64,000 nucleotides of DNA from Persicaria tinctoria (GCA_037127255.1 JBANSL010000018.1:19627175-19691174); one strand, 5' to 3'. Shown: positions 23,867 to 34,140, counted from the stretch's first letter. Numbers and translations: made by a program. The notes: a model not told the origin generated them from the letters alone.

Positions 23867-25940
23867 TTAATACCTCTAGGATGAGCTAATAATCACCCAC
23901 CCTTTCCTCTAAGCTCACAAAAAATAATGATCCTATACATTTTATGTGTAAAATTTAATACCTTATCTTTCTATTTCTCTGTTATATAAACAAATGAGCC
24001 CTTAATGTAAAAGATGGGACGAGTGGTCTTTTAAAAACATCTAACTTTTAAAGGTTTTTTTAAAAAAAATTTAAGAGATGATTTTATATAAAATGGTATA
24101 TTTAAGGGATAGTTTTCTCGAATTTGGCCCATATTTAATTTAATATTAAATAATTTGATCAATTGGTTCCGGTTGGGGTGAACTGAGTTTATTTGCATTT
24201 TGGATTTTATTATCTCAAGTTTCGGTTATTTTAGGTTTTATAAAATTTGGGTTGAATTGGGTTCGGCTCATTCGGATTTACGTCAATTTCGGTTAGCCGG
24301 GTCAAAATGGGTCAGGTCGATTTCCTTCGGGAAGGTTCAAATCTTGTTTTGCCGGGTCAAAATGTACTGTTGGGGATTTGATGTTTGTTTTTGTGAAATT
24401 TAAATTCAGGGGTTGCACAACTACAGAAACCTAAGTGACCTGCTTGGTGATGGGATTTTCGCCGTCGATGGCGATAAATGGAGGCAACAAAGGAAGGTCT
24501 CCAGCCATGAGTTCTCCACCAAGAACTTGAGGGACTTTAGCAGCCATATCTTCCGTTGCAACGCAGCTAAACTAGCTACATTGCTTGCAAATGCCGCGAT
24601 TTCCAATCGAATAGTTGATATCCAAGTGAGCCTTCACAACTTTATTGCTTGATTCACATGAAAAGTACATCAAATTTATAAGCAACTGGTTGTCTTTTGA
24701 AGGATTTGTTCATGAAATCTACATTAGACTCCATATTCAAAGTCGCGTTCGGGGTTGATCTTGATAGCATGTGTGGCTCTAGCGAACAAGGAGCCGAATT
24801 TCGTCAAGCTTTTGATGAAGCCAGCACGTGTATAGCTCGCCGATACATTGATTTCTTATGGCCGATCAAGAAGTATTTCAACGTTGGCGCGGAAGCCATG
24901 TTGAAGAAAAATGTAGAAATCGTCGACAATTTCGTGTACAAGCTCATACAGAACAAGGTCGAGCAAATGCAGCAGCTGGGTGATTCATCGGTAAGTAAAC
25001 CAGTAAACCGATCCTGGCCATTCGTAGTTTGTCGTCTTGAAGTCACTTGTAATCCTTTGGAGTGAACAATGCAGGTCAAGAAAGATGATATACTGTCGCG
25101 CTTTCTGCAACTGGGCGACGTCGAACCCAAATACCTGAGAGATATCATACTGAATTTTGTGATCGCTGGGAAGGACACAACCGCCGGTACCCTTTCATGG
25201 TTTATCTACATGCTCTGCAAGCACCCGGATGAACAAGAGAAGGTTTCGGAGGAGATAAAGAACGCAACCAAGGTGGATTCGGTCTCAAACTATGCCGACT
25301 TTGTGACCAGTTTGCAGGATGATTCTCTGGGAGCGATGCAGTATCTTCATGCTGCTCTAACCGAGACTCTCAGGCTGTATCCGGCTGTTCCTTCGGTGCT
25401 GTGCAATTCACTCATTTCTCGTTATCGCTACTACTATGGCATCTCTCGGCTTTTTTCCCATTTTACATGTTAATCCATACAGGATCCGAAGGTATGCTTC
25501 GCGGATGACACGCTCCCTGATGGGTTCAGTGTGCATAAAGGGGAGATGGTGTACTATCATCCATATGCAATGGGAAGGATGAGATCCATTTGGGGCGACG
25601 ACGCTGAGTGCTTCAAACCGGAAAGGTGGCTTGGTGAGACTGGCATGTTCCAGCAAGAGAGCCCCTTCAAGTTTACAGCATTCCAGGTATGTAGAACAAT
25701 ATTTTGATGCTGAAGAATGCAAGAAAAATGCATTAAGCTGTTGAGTTTTTGCAGGCCGGTCCAAGAATTTGCTTGGGGAAGGAATTCGCATACAGGCAGA
25801 TGAAGATCTTCTCAGCTGTTCTATTGAGCAGCTTCAGATTCAGGCTTGCTGATCAAAAGAAGCCTGTGAATTACAAGACCATGTTAAATCTTCACATTGA
25901 TGGTGGCCTACACATTGAAGTCCTACGCCGATGGTACTAA
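22085..25940 (+). CDS. CYP704: Cytochrome P450, CYP704 (704C1-like), copy 2, complete
   Basis: Six exons: 22085-22384, 24410-24625, 24703-24990, 25075-25395, 25483-25686, 25755-25940. All introns are GT-AG and phase 0, encoding 504 aa, the usual P450 length. The start is the first ATG before a hydrophobic anchor (about residues 5-28) and a basic stop-transfer stretch. AGKDTT (299-304) is the oxygen-activation I-helix. ETLR (365-368) is ExxR. PERW is at 421-424. F442-QAGPRICLG-451 is the haem loop with ligand Cys449. By family it is likely an ER-bound fatty-acid hydroxylase; the substrate is not shown. Intron 1 is 2 kb and carries four nested MITEs. The 5' half resembles copy 3 and the 3' half copy 1. 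Intron 4 has a weak donor (GTGCTG). Confidence 0.92.
22613..22773. mobile_element. hAT MITE in intron 1 of copy 2
   Basis: 161 bp, TAGGGGTGTTATGTG...AACAATCCTA. Exact 8-bp duplication TTTCAAAT at 22605-22612 and 22774-22781. Copy 1 has the unoccupied site near 375-385. Copy 3 keeps the right two thirds (33009-33125). Confidence 0.88.
23161..23445. mobile_element. Stowaway-like MITE
   Basis: The right end GACGGAGGGAG followed by TA, and the left end with the matching ATCTCAAAATACATGTC stretch, form the Stowaway terminal repeat. The left terminus is eroded. Absent from copies 1 and 3 at the same intron position. Confidence 0.7.
23651..24001. mobile_element. Tourist/Harbinger-like MITE
   Basis: Flanked by TTA on both sides (23648-23650, 24002-24004). 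Ends CCCCCGTTTGTTTT and AACAAATGAGCCC. Contains an (AAC)n insertion near 23833 flanked by a repeated ATTTAATACCTCTAGG. Present in copy 3 (33710-34006); copy 1 has a single TTA (empty site near 933). Confidence 0.75.
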
Positions 25941-26536
25941 ACACATCTAGAGCTTGTAGATAAATACTGAGCTTGTTCATTTGCCGTGACTCACCTCTGC
26001 CTGTGGCTCAAAGCTTCTCTGTGTTTTGTGCCTGCATTAAGTTGAAAGGAAACCGATTTTATTTTTCTTTAAAAGAATAAAAATCCTGACATTGGATCTG
26101 TATTTTTATCCATTTAGTTCAGATCAGCTGTTTTGTATGAAGTGAAAATGCATATTTAAAGGCATATATGTTAAAATAAAAACCCAAATCTTATTCTAAT
26201 ACAGCCTTTTATGTTCCTTATAGCCAAAAACATAACACCTTACAAAGCATGAATCAAACATAAACTATCTTGTACAACATCATCATCACAGGAGCAGTCT
26301 GAACAGTATTAACATACATAATATTTTTTTTCATTATAAATTCACAAGAGCAAAGCACTGAATGCAATTAATGAAACATTACCATATACAGCGGGATTCC
26401 ACTGGCGGCTTGGTTGTTGTTGTTGTTGTTACCACTTACCACATACCTCTCTGTGAAGGTTAGCAGCTCCAGTTGGGTATTCAAATGGAAGCCAAATGAA
26501 CTGATGATCGTGTTTAATTGATCAGCACACCAAACA
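25941..26536. other. 3' flank of copy 2 with an internal deletion
   Basis: Matches the 3' flanks of copies 1 and 3 but lacks about 530 bp. The junction at 26026-26030 is TTGTG, present at both edges of the missing segment in copy 3 (near 36143 and 36677). Confidence 0.75.
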
Positions 26537-26619
26537 CTATCTGTAGAGGACTTCAACACGGAGGCCGCTATCAATGTGAAGATTAATCATCATCTTGTAA
26601 GTGACGGGCTTGCTCTGAC
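26537..26619 (-). pseudogene. Relic of the last exon of an inverted P450 (block 2)
   Basis: Minus strand reads QSKPVTYKMMINLHIDSG and then LRVEVLYR-stop, clearly the C terminus of a copy-4-like P450. It ends abruptly at the same junction as the relic at 3994-4083, so both blocks inherited one breakpoint. Confidence 0.8.
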
Positions 26620-26944
26620 AGATAGACTAATGCCCCGTAATTTTATTCATAAAATTAAAAAGCATTCCCCCGTAGGAATGATTGAGTACATCGGTTCGCT
26701 AATAATCCCCAATTTGATCTACGGATGATTACAGGATAAAATCTCAATTTTTATTTCAAAACCCTAGCTATCGAATCAATTAAGCAATTCAAACAATTAA
26801 TCGAAGAAGAGGAGGAGAAGAACATGACCTTGGAGTTACAAGGGAGGAGCGATTGAAGGTGATCGAGATGAGAGTTGATCCTCTCCCTCCGCCACCTTGT
26901 GAGAGTCGATCGACGCATTCAATGATACACAAGCGCAGCGGCGA

Positions 26945-27265
26945 CTATGGAGGGGCGGCTTTTCTGGCTGCAAAAGAGAGGAATCCGGCGGAGGAGGGCG
27001 GGGGCTGAGCTTTAGCCTGAGCCGACGAAGGACGCCGACGGATCCGACGCTGGTGAGGAAGACCGAAGACGACGAAGGCGGTGATGGCCACGAGGTCGCA
27101 GAGGGTTTCTCGGTCGGAGAAGGATCGGCCAAGGAGGACGAGGGGCTGATCGGAGGGGCGGAGGAAGTAGAGGAAGGTCCAGGCGGAGAGGAGGGCGAGG
27201 AGGAGGCAGAACGGGTGGGAGACGAGGGCGAGGAGGAGGAGGAAGAGAAATCGCACTCGGAGTCT
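26945..27265 (-). pseudogene. PRA1-family protein fragment (broken), block 2
   Basis: Minus strand, better kept than in block 1: a hydrophobic stretch, then SAWTFLYFLRPSDQPLVLLG, then RSFSDRETL and AFVVF, matching the membrane-hairpin core of plant PRA1 (prenylated Rab acceptor) proteins. A small insertion shifts the frame (GTCTTC repeated). The second hairpin and the acidic DLFLDE-type segment are missing, and a GFLSF-like end follows. The N terminus is lacking. It lies just beyond the P450 exon relic in both blocks. Confidence 0.6.
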
Positions 27266-27394
27266 CAGAGTAGATTGGGAGAATGAAGGGGTCAAGGGGC
27301 TAAAAAAATATTCAAGAGGGTCTAGCACACCTAATAAAAAAAAGTAAGGAGATTAATCACCTAATTAAATACGTTTCAGCTATATACACCGCAA

Positions 27395-27520
27395 ATCCGC
27401 ACGTTGATTACGACATGCATACATGTTATTAACGACGTGCTTGCACGTCGTTATCAACGTGCAAGGTTGGATACACCCAAAGCGTGCATACGTGTGTGCA
27501 CGTACTTAACGACGTGTAAA
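27395..27520. repeat. Left subterminal palindromic GCACGT repeats
   Basis: Repeated, alternately oriented GCACGTCGTTA / TAACGACGTGC motifs. The same motif set fills the right end of the element at 29745-29945. They probably form a transposase-binding array (inference). Confidence 0.7.
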
Positions 27521-27567
27521 ACAAGTTTTCTTAAAATCGAAAAAAGGTGCCCCTTCGTCCCCAATAC

Positions 27568-27571
<4 letters not shown>

Positions 27572-27662
<91 letters not shown>
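27572..27662. repeat. (GA)n microsatellite
   Basis: About 90 bp of pure GA. It produces artefactual ORFs on both strands. Confidence 0.98.
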
Positions 27663-27663
<1 letters not shown>

Positions 27664-27781
27664 GTCGGCGAGACGAGAACTCGAGAGAGAGAAATTGTCG
27701 GAGAGAGGGAGAAATAGATTGAGACGGAGAGAGAGATCGAGACAGAGAGAGATAGAGCCGGAGAGAGAGATCGAGACAGAT

Positions 27782-28143
27782 ATGGAGAGAGCGGAGGCGG
27801 AGGTGGCGGTGGCGGAGGTGTCAGTGGAGGAGGAGATGCGGGAGGGTGGTGGTGGTGGGGCGGTGGCGACGGAGGCGGCGCCAATGGAGACTGAGGAGGG
27901 TGGTGGCGGTGACGGTGGTGGTGGGGCGGTGGCGGAGACGGTGGAGGGTGGCGGCGGTGGTGGAGCGGTGTGGCGGAGGTGGCGACTATGGTGGAGGAGG
28001 CGGAGGCGGTGGCGATGGAGGTAGCGGCCGATGATCAATTGGAGGTGGTGGTGCCGGCGTCGGAGACGGAGGTGGCGACGCAGCCCCTATTACCGCCGCG
28101 GAAGCGGCGGAATATGGAGGTGTCTCCTGTCCCGACCCCACCG
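27782..28143 (+). other. GC-rich exon-like segment inside the Mutator-like element
   Basis: From ATG 27782 the frame encodes Glu/Val/Ala- then Gly-rich protein. An overlapping frame ends in PPRKRRNMEVSPVPTPP, directly before a consensus GTATGT donor at 28144. The basic run resembles a nuclear signal. Possibly the first exon of the element gene that continues at about 28922. Confidence 0.35.
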
Positions 28144-28921
28144 GTATGTTATTTGAATTATTTATTTTATTTGATTTAGTTTTATAGTTTTATAATATAG
28201 TTTGATAGATTATAATATAGTTTTATAATATAATTTGATAGATTATAATTGATATTATATAGTTTTTATGAGTTGTTATATGTTGATATTTTATAGTTTC
28301 ATGGTTTGATAGTTTCATAATTTGTTATATAGGTTGATAGATTATAATATAGTTTCATGATATTTTATAGTTTCATAATTTTTTTTGATTTACTTGTATT
28401 TTTAAAGTTTCAAATATAGTTTGTACAAAAAGTACAAACTATATTAAAAAAACATTAAAATAAAAAACATTTAAATATATTAAAACATATTAAAATACAT
28501 TAAAAATATATTAAAAATCAAACACAATAAAAAACATTAAAAGCGATTAATATATGTTAAAATATATTAAAAGACATTAAAATATATTAAAATACATCAA
28601 AAGACATTAGAATAACATTAAAAGTCATTAAAATACATTAAAATAAAAAACATTAAAATATATTAAAATACATTTAAAAAAGATTAAAATATATTAAAAT
28701 GTATTAAATTATATCAAAATACATTAAAGTAACAGGTTCTTAAAATCACATTCAAATATATTGATAAGACATTAATAGCCAACTGGGTCAAATAAATTAG
28801 CATATGTAATATAGAAAGTAACAGGTTCTTAAAATTTCATAATAACATGCAGGAAGGCTCTTGAGGAGGAGACGGTACCCCATGATAGACACGATGAGAC
28901 ACACACATTAGATGATCTACT

Positions 28922-29403
28922 GATGTCTATAGAGGGCTACGCCGGTTGAGGAGGAGACTGGAACTCAAAACGTTATTATGCGAGGATCACGCCCATCTCT
29001 ACGCCGGTTGTTATATGGGAGGGTACCCATTCCAGCAGTTCGTCGACTACCAGAGATGGGCGGGACCTGTGCATGGTGATAAGAGACGATGGATAGAGCT
29101 ACCCATCATGGGTTTAGTATTTGCAACGGTATATCAGATTCCTCTCGTCGTCCTAGCTTGGCATCATCCGTTCACATGTCTCCCCATGACCTCACCGACA
29201 CCTGCTAACAACCCTCAATCAGCAACCCTTGGTTTAGCCTGCATCGGAAACCAAGACCATTTTGCCGCGGTACGACTTCGATCAAACGTCTTATTTTATT
29301 ACCTATTCTTACTTTTCATCTATATGTCAATACTCTAACTCTAATTTTCCATTCTCATAGATCTGGTTGCGTCCTAACGCTCCTATTTCGCCGCCTGCGC
29401 CAT
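28922..29403 (+). pseudogene. OTU-like domain fragment of a Mutator-like element protein
   Basis: Frame from 28946: RWIELPIMGLVFATVYQIPL..., then CLPM, then QDHFAAV before a possible donor. A second short segment after an AG at 29360 reads IWLRPNAPISPPAP-stop. This order (W-LP-MG...A-Y-hydrophobic strand...FLP...N-HF-V...PxPP) is what I recall from OTU-like domains fused to plant Mutator-like transposases and SWIM/FAR1-related proteins. The His of N-HF is visible; the catalytic Cys region is not clear. Short and lacking a transposase, so probably a remnant. A domain search is needed for certainty. Confidence 0.45.
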
Positions 29404-29744
29404 AATGGGTCGCACATCATCAACCGAGCGTCGAAGGATGGGATGCTCCGTTTCAAGCTCAGTTTGAGAGATTTCGAGCCTTACGTGTCGAGTCTGGTCG
29501 CCCTTTACACTTTTCCTATATTTTATTTCACCAGTTTATTACAATTATGGATGTAAACCTTTTTTTTTTCCGTTCCTTGTAACATTATTCGGATATTATC
29601 CGAATGAAAACCTTAACAATTATTGCTTTTCATTTAATTAGACCATAAATCCTTAAACTCTACTAGCTAAACCCTTTAATTTCTTTCAATTAGCGATAAA
29701 AAACCCTCGGAAAACCCTAAACCCTAAATGCGAAACCCTAACTA

Positions 29745-29945
29745 GGGTTTGCACGTCGAAAATAACATGCAATATTTGCACGTCGTTAAGGACGTGCAAA
29801 TATTGCACGTTGTTAACGACGTGCAAATAATGCACGTTATTTTCGACGTGCAAACCCTATTTTGCTAGTCGACGTGCACAGTTCCACACTTGCACGTTGT
29901 TAACGATGTGCATGCACGTCAATAAGGACGTGCAAATCCTTAACT
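29745..29945. repeat. Right subterminal palindromic GCACGT repeats
   Basis: At least eight copies of GCACGT[C/T]G and its complement, several joined into palindromes around GTTAAC. Directly before it (29700-29750) lie ACCCTAAACCCTAAA telobox-like repeats. Confidence 0.75.
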
Positions 29946-30159
29946 ACAATTTGCGGTGTATCTAACAAGACCCATTAAATATGCTTAGAGGTCTAAATCA
30001 CCAAATTCTCTCAATAAAAAACATATTAAGTGCATAATTTAAGAAGGAATAAAAAAAGGGAGAGTTTGTGAAATATCCAAAAAAGTTGTCCTAATTTTGC
30101 ACAAATTGGTGGAGTGTCCATCTTGCTTGTATCAATTTTATCATCTTGCATATAGTGTC

Positions 30160-30615
30160 ACTTTTTTTTGCCGTGCAAAAATAAGAATATGTTGTGCATG
30201 TGCAAAAATAACCGTATGTTAAGCAAATATGACCCAAGTCTAGTTTTTTTTTTGTCTTTTTTTTTACATTTTGTCTTGCAAAAATAAGAGTATGTTGTGC
30301 ATGTGCAAAAATAACCGTATGTTGAGCAAATATGACCCAAGTCTAGTTTTTTTTTTTTACATTTTGTCGTGCAAAAATAAGAGTATGTTGTGCATGTGTA
30401 AATATAACCGTATGTTGTGCAAATATGACCAAAGTATAGTTTTTTTTATTTACATTTTTTTGTGCAAATATAAGAGTATGTTGTGCAAATATAACCGTAA
30501 GTTGTGCAAATATGACCAAAGTCTATTTTTTTTTATAACATTTTGTCGTGCAAATATAAGAGTACGTTGTGCAAATATAACCGTAAGTTGTGTAAATATG
30601 GCCCAAGTCTAGTTT
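30160..30615 (+). repeat. About 85-95 bp minisatellite, five units (block 2)
   Basis: Five tandem units with the core TTTTGTCGTGCAAAAATAAG / GTATGTTGTGC / CCAAGTCTAG, ending in a TA tract. Block 1 has two units at 5033-5196. Confidence 0.85.
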
Positions 30616-30835
30616 ATATATATATATATATATATAATAACTTTTCAGTGAAACGGCTCTTACGGTGCAACGTGGGGAGAAATTTAAGACATTCGATTTC
30701 TTTACATCAAAGGGCCTAAATTAAACAATGTAAATAGAAAAAAGGAAAAAAGAAAAGAAAAAGAAACCGTTATTTTTTTAGAACAAAAGAAACTGCCTTG
30801 TTAATACAAAATATATCACACAGTAACATTTTTAC
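30616..30835. other. Junction DNA between block 2 minisatellite and block B
   Basis: TA tract, then A-rich sequence. Block 1 carries about 8 kb of unrelated elements at the corresponding place (5197-13194). Confidence 0.6.
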
Positions 30836-32362
30836 TACTACTAGCCCATATCCCACTTAGGCCAGCCCAATAATGAAAGTTAAAATGTAATGCATCTTGT
30901 ACTTCTTAGCCTCTAGTCTGATTTATCATAATTCATAACAATATAGATTGTTACTGTTCCCTCCCACATTTATAATAAAGACTAAAAATGATGAGTTATA
31001 AAGAAGAGTGAAAGTTTACACAATAGCTTAAGATTTTGTTGGATCAAGCTGTTTTTTTTAGTATTAAACAACCTTAAATCTGCTATTTTCATCGTAACTA
31101 AAGGAGATAATTTTGTAAATTCTCTTTAAACTTGAATTAAGTCGAGAGCCAATATTTGAATCGAGCTTAAAAAAGTGATCACTCAATTCAACACACAACA
31201 ATATTGTTTTTTTTTATCGTTTAACATAATTAAAACATATTACCAGTGGTATTAGTTAATTTTTTTAATTTGTTAAAATAATATTTTTTTTAAAAATACA
31301 TATTTGAATATGACTTAATTTTATCTACCCATAAACATGCATTAATTTTGTATATGTTTGAGTTTAAATAAAATAAAATTATGTTTTCATATATACTCAT
31401 TTTATTGTTTAACATAATTAATTTTACAATTATATTTGGATAATGACTTTATAATTTTGGGTAATAAGAAAAAGGAAAAGAAAATGATTAGCAAATGAGC
31501 GAAGTGCTTGTGGAGAAAATGCATGGAATGTGAGTGAAATTGATAAAAAAAAAAGTTAAATAGATGTTCTTATACTAATGCGAAAAAAGTAAGCTAAAGA
31601 CTAAAATATGTGTTCACGAATGCACATAAGCTAACACCAAAATTCAAAAAATAAAATGAAAACACACATGGTTCATGGTTGTTACTTGTTAGCTACAAAT
31701 TATCTTCTACCCAAAAAATCATGTCCCAAATCCATATCCCAAAAAAATTATTTAATAATCCTATAGACTTATATTTTTTTTTAAAAATATATATTTGTAT
31801 CTTATAAATGATCATTATAACATATTTGAAAATAAACTTAAAAAATCATCTTAATTTTTTTTTAAAATTATATCATAAAATAGTTTTTATATCTTTTAAT
31901 TATTGTAATTTTTATAAGGTGATTTTTTAATAATTTTTTCAAACATATTATAATAATCATTTATAAAGTAAAAATATTTTTTTAATATTATTTTAAATAC
32001 TCCCTTCGTTCACAAATATAAGATTGTTGACTTTTTGCACGTATTTAATGAGTGAAAAACTATATAAAATATTAATTTTTTGCAAAAGTTTTTTCCGTAA
32101 TATAATATTTATTAATAATACATACTATATTGTGAAAAAAATTAATTAAAAAATTAATATTTTATATAGTTTTTTTGCTTCTTAAAATACGTGCAAAAGT
32201 GAAGTGATCGGATGGAGTATTAAATAATGATGTCAGATACGGATATGTGATAGGATTTTGAAGTACTATGAGATTTATTGGGGTGGATCGTGTAGTTAGC
32301 GGTGACTGGTGAGCCCAATCTGACACACCACTGCTACCCCTCGCCTAATTCAGCGACATATT
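30836..32362. repeat. Paralogous upstream block B (copia-free)
   Basis: Matches block A (13195-14003 plus 18761-19300). A single TTCAC at 31623-31627 marks the site where block A carries the copia element. Contains a private Stowaway MITE at 32000-32217. Confidence 0.9.
32000..32217. mobile_element. Stowaway MITE, block B only
   Basis: CTCCCTTCGTTCACAAATA...GATCGGATGGAG, flanked by TA on both sides (31998-31999, 32218-32219). Block A has the empty AAATATTAAATAATG at about 19139-19153. Confidence 0.88.
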
Positions 32363-32400
32363 AGTTTATTTTATTAGGAAAAAATTCGGGCAAACAAGTT

Positions 32401-32850
32401 CTACCCGGCAGCATCCTTACGGATGAGGTCTAGGAAGCCAGAATCGTTGTAGATATCAACACCCCAGACAGAGTGACAAAGATGTGCAACCTTATCCGCC
32501 ACTTTATTGTCTAAACGGGGAACATGAAAGAAAGACACTTCTTTCACAGTTGATAAGAGGAGCTGAACTGATAATATCAGCTCGATTTCCCACGGACATT
32601 TAGCTCTGTTTTTTAGGTGGTTTATGATTATTAGGGAATCACCTTCAATGTGGATTTTGTCGATACCGAGTTGTCGAACATGTTGGATTCCCAATTTAAG
32701 AGCAAGAGCCTCTACTCTCAAAGGATTTTGTTTACCAAGTTTTTGATAGGAAATGTGTATAGGACGTCCTTTCTAGTCCCTGATTACGACTCCAGTCGAA
32801 CTTTCATTATTTGCGATTGTGGATCCAACAAAACTTAGCTTGAGGGTTCA
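32401..32850 (-). pseudogene. LINE RNase H domain remnant
   Basis: Minus-strand frame MRVEALALKLGIQHVRQLGI..., with HIEGDSLIIINHLK and FFHVPRLDNKVADKVAH. This is the C-terminal RNase H (RVT_3) of plant L1-like LINEs. It contains the D-S core of the GDS motif and the final DNKVAD. Upstream RT is absent. It abuts intron 1 sequence of P450 copy 3 near 32850, exactly where exon 1 should lie further upstream, so it marks the breakpoint that removed exon 1. Confidence 0.75.
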
Positions 32851-33008
32851 ACCCAAATAATTTGATAATTTTGGTTGAATCGAGTTTATATACTTAAATT
32901 TTGGTTATCTCGGATTTTGGTTATTTCAATTATTTGTTATTTTAACATTCGTTTTTAAAATTTTACTAATATGTATGAATTTCGGATTATTTTGGATTTC
33001 AGTTATAA

Positions 33009-33125
33009 CGAGCACATTTTTAAATTCGAGTCAAAATTTAGGCTCGGCTCGAACTTATTCATATTCTAAATGAACTGAATATAAACCAGCAATACTCGAC
33101 TCGTTCGGCTTGAATAACAATCCTA
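33009..33125. mobile_element. Truncated hAT MITE in intron 1 of copy 3
   Basis: Right part of the element at 22613-22773, with the right-hand duplication TTTCAAAT at 33126-33133. The left end and its flank are deleted between ATAACGAG and CACATTTT. Confidence 0.8.
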
Positions 33126-33309
33126 TTTCAAATGAATTGGGTTTGATTCATTCGGATTTGGGTCGATTTCAGTTATCGGTTATCGGGTCAATTTTGATTA
33201 CCTACTAAAAATGAGACTGTACTAAGTTTTCGTGTATTCAGGTCAATTGGATTTGTGGGGTTCGGGTGGGTTTTTGCTGGCTCTACCGTCTCCATATATA
33301 TTTATATAA

Positions 33310-34140
33310 GGCCAAATTTAAGAAAACTATCCTTTAAATACACTATTAGTACAAAATATCTCCTTAAATTGAAAATTCCAAGAAACCACCCTTAATTTAA
33401 AGCTAGATGCTTGGATTGCTTGTAAAAGACCACCCTTCTCACATTTTCGTTACAACTGTTGTTAGATGTGTGAAATTAACATTTTGCCCTTATACTTTTA
33501 ACAAGTATATTTTAAGGGTAAAGGGGTCGTCATTCAACTTCTTTCATTTTCCATTTGAGAAAAGGTACGAGAGGTGAAATATGAACACTTGAGGAGAATT
33601 TCAAACCAACTAAATCAACAATGAAACGCTTGGGAATTGTCAGAGATGTACTAGGATATTAGTGATGAAGGTACAAAATAATAATTTTGCACTTTTAACA
33701 TCAAACTTACCCCCGTTTGTTTTTTCGGTAGAGAAAGGTAATGATTACCTTTATAAATATAGTCCATATTTAAGTTAAGATTCATTGATTACTATTCTAA
33801 TCGTTTCCTTTCTTCTCCCATTTTTCATACAAATTTGTTACCTTTCTATTCTCTAAATTGAATGAGGGTAACTAATACCTTTAGGATGAGCTAATAATCC
33901 CCCACCCTTTCCTCTAAGCTCACAAAAAATAATGATCCTATACATTTTATGTGTAAAATTTAATTTCTTACCTTTCTATTCCTCTGTTATATAAACAAAC
34001 GAGCCCTTAATCTAAAAGATGGGATGAGTGGGCTTTTGCAAACATCTAACTTTTAAAGGGTTTTTAAAAAAAAAAATTAATTTAAGGGATGATTTTATAT
34101 AAAATGGTATATTTAAGGGGTAGTTTTCTCGAATTTGGCC
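33310..34140. mobile_element. Mutator-like MITE in intron 1 of copy 3
   Basis: Third orthologous copy of the element at 550-1074. Contains the Tourist-like MITE (33710-34006) flanked by TTA, but no Stowaway element. Confidence 0.65.

Larger units (their letters stand above)
22957..24129. mobile_element. Mutator-like MITE in intron 1 of copy 2, with nested insertions
   Basis: Same element as 550-1074 (ends GGCCAAATTTAAG and its complement), enlarged by a Stowaway-like (23161-23445) and a Tourist-like (23651-24001) insertion. Confidence 0.65.
27373..29973. mobile_element. Mutator-like element with OTU-like coding remnant, 2601 bp
   Basis: The right end reads, inverted, GGGTCTTGTTAGATACACC; the left end shares ATACACCGCAAAT but its outermost bases have diverged. 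It is flanked by ATTAAATAC (27364-27372) and ATTAAATAT (29974-29982), a 9-bp target duplication with one change. Block 1 has the uninterrupted site at about 4848-4858. The interior holds a GA microsatellite, a GC-rich exon-like stretch, AT-rich repeats (28440-28740) and the OTU-like segment. No transposase was recognised. Confidence 0.75.

Noticed and set aside
27404..28038. 206- and 194-codon ORFs on opposite strands
   Set aside because: Driven by a GA microsatellite and GGT/GCG-rich low complexity; only the stretch ending in PPRKRRNME before a GT donor was kept as a tentative exon.
29700..29755. Telomere-like ACCCTAAACCCTAAA repeats
   Set aside because: Only two to three imperfect units within a transposon; a telobox-like motif rather than a telomere or interstitial array.
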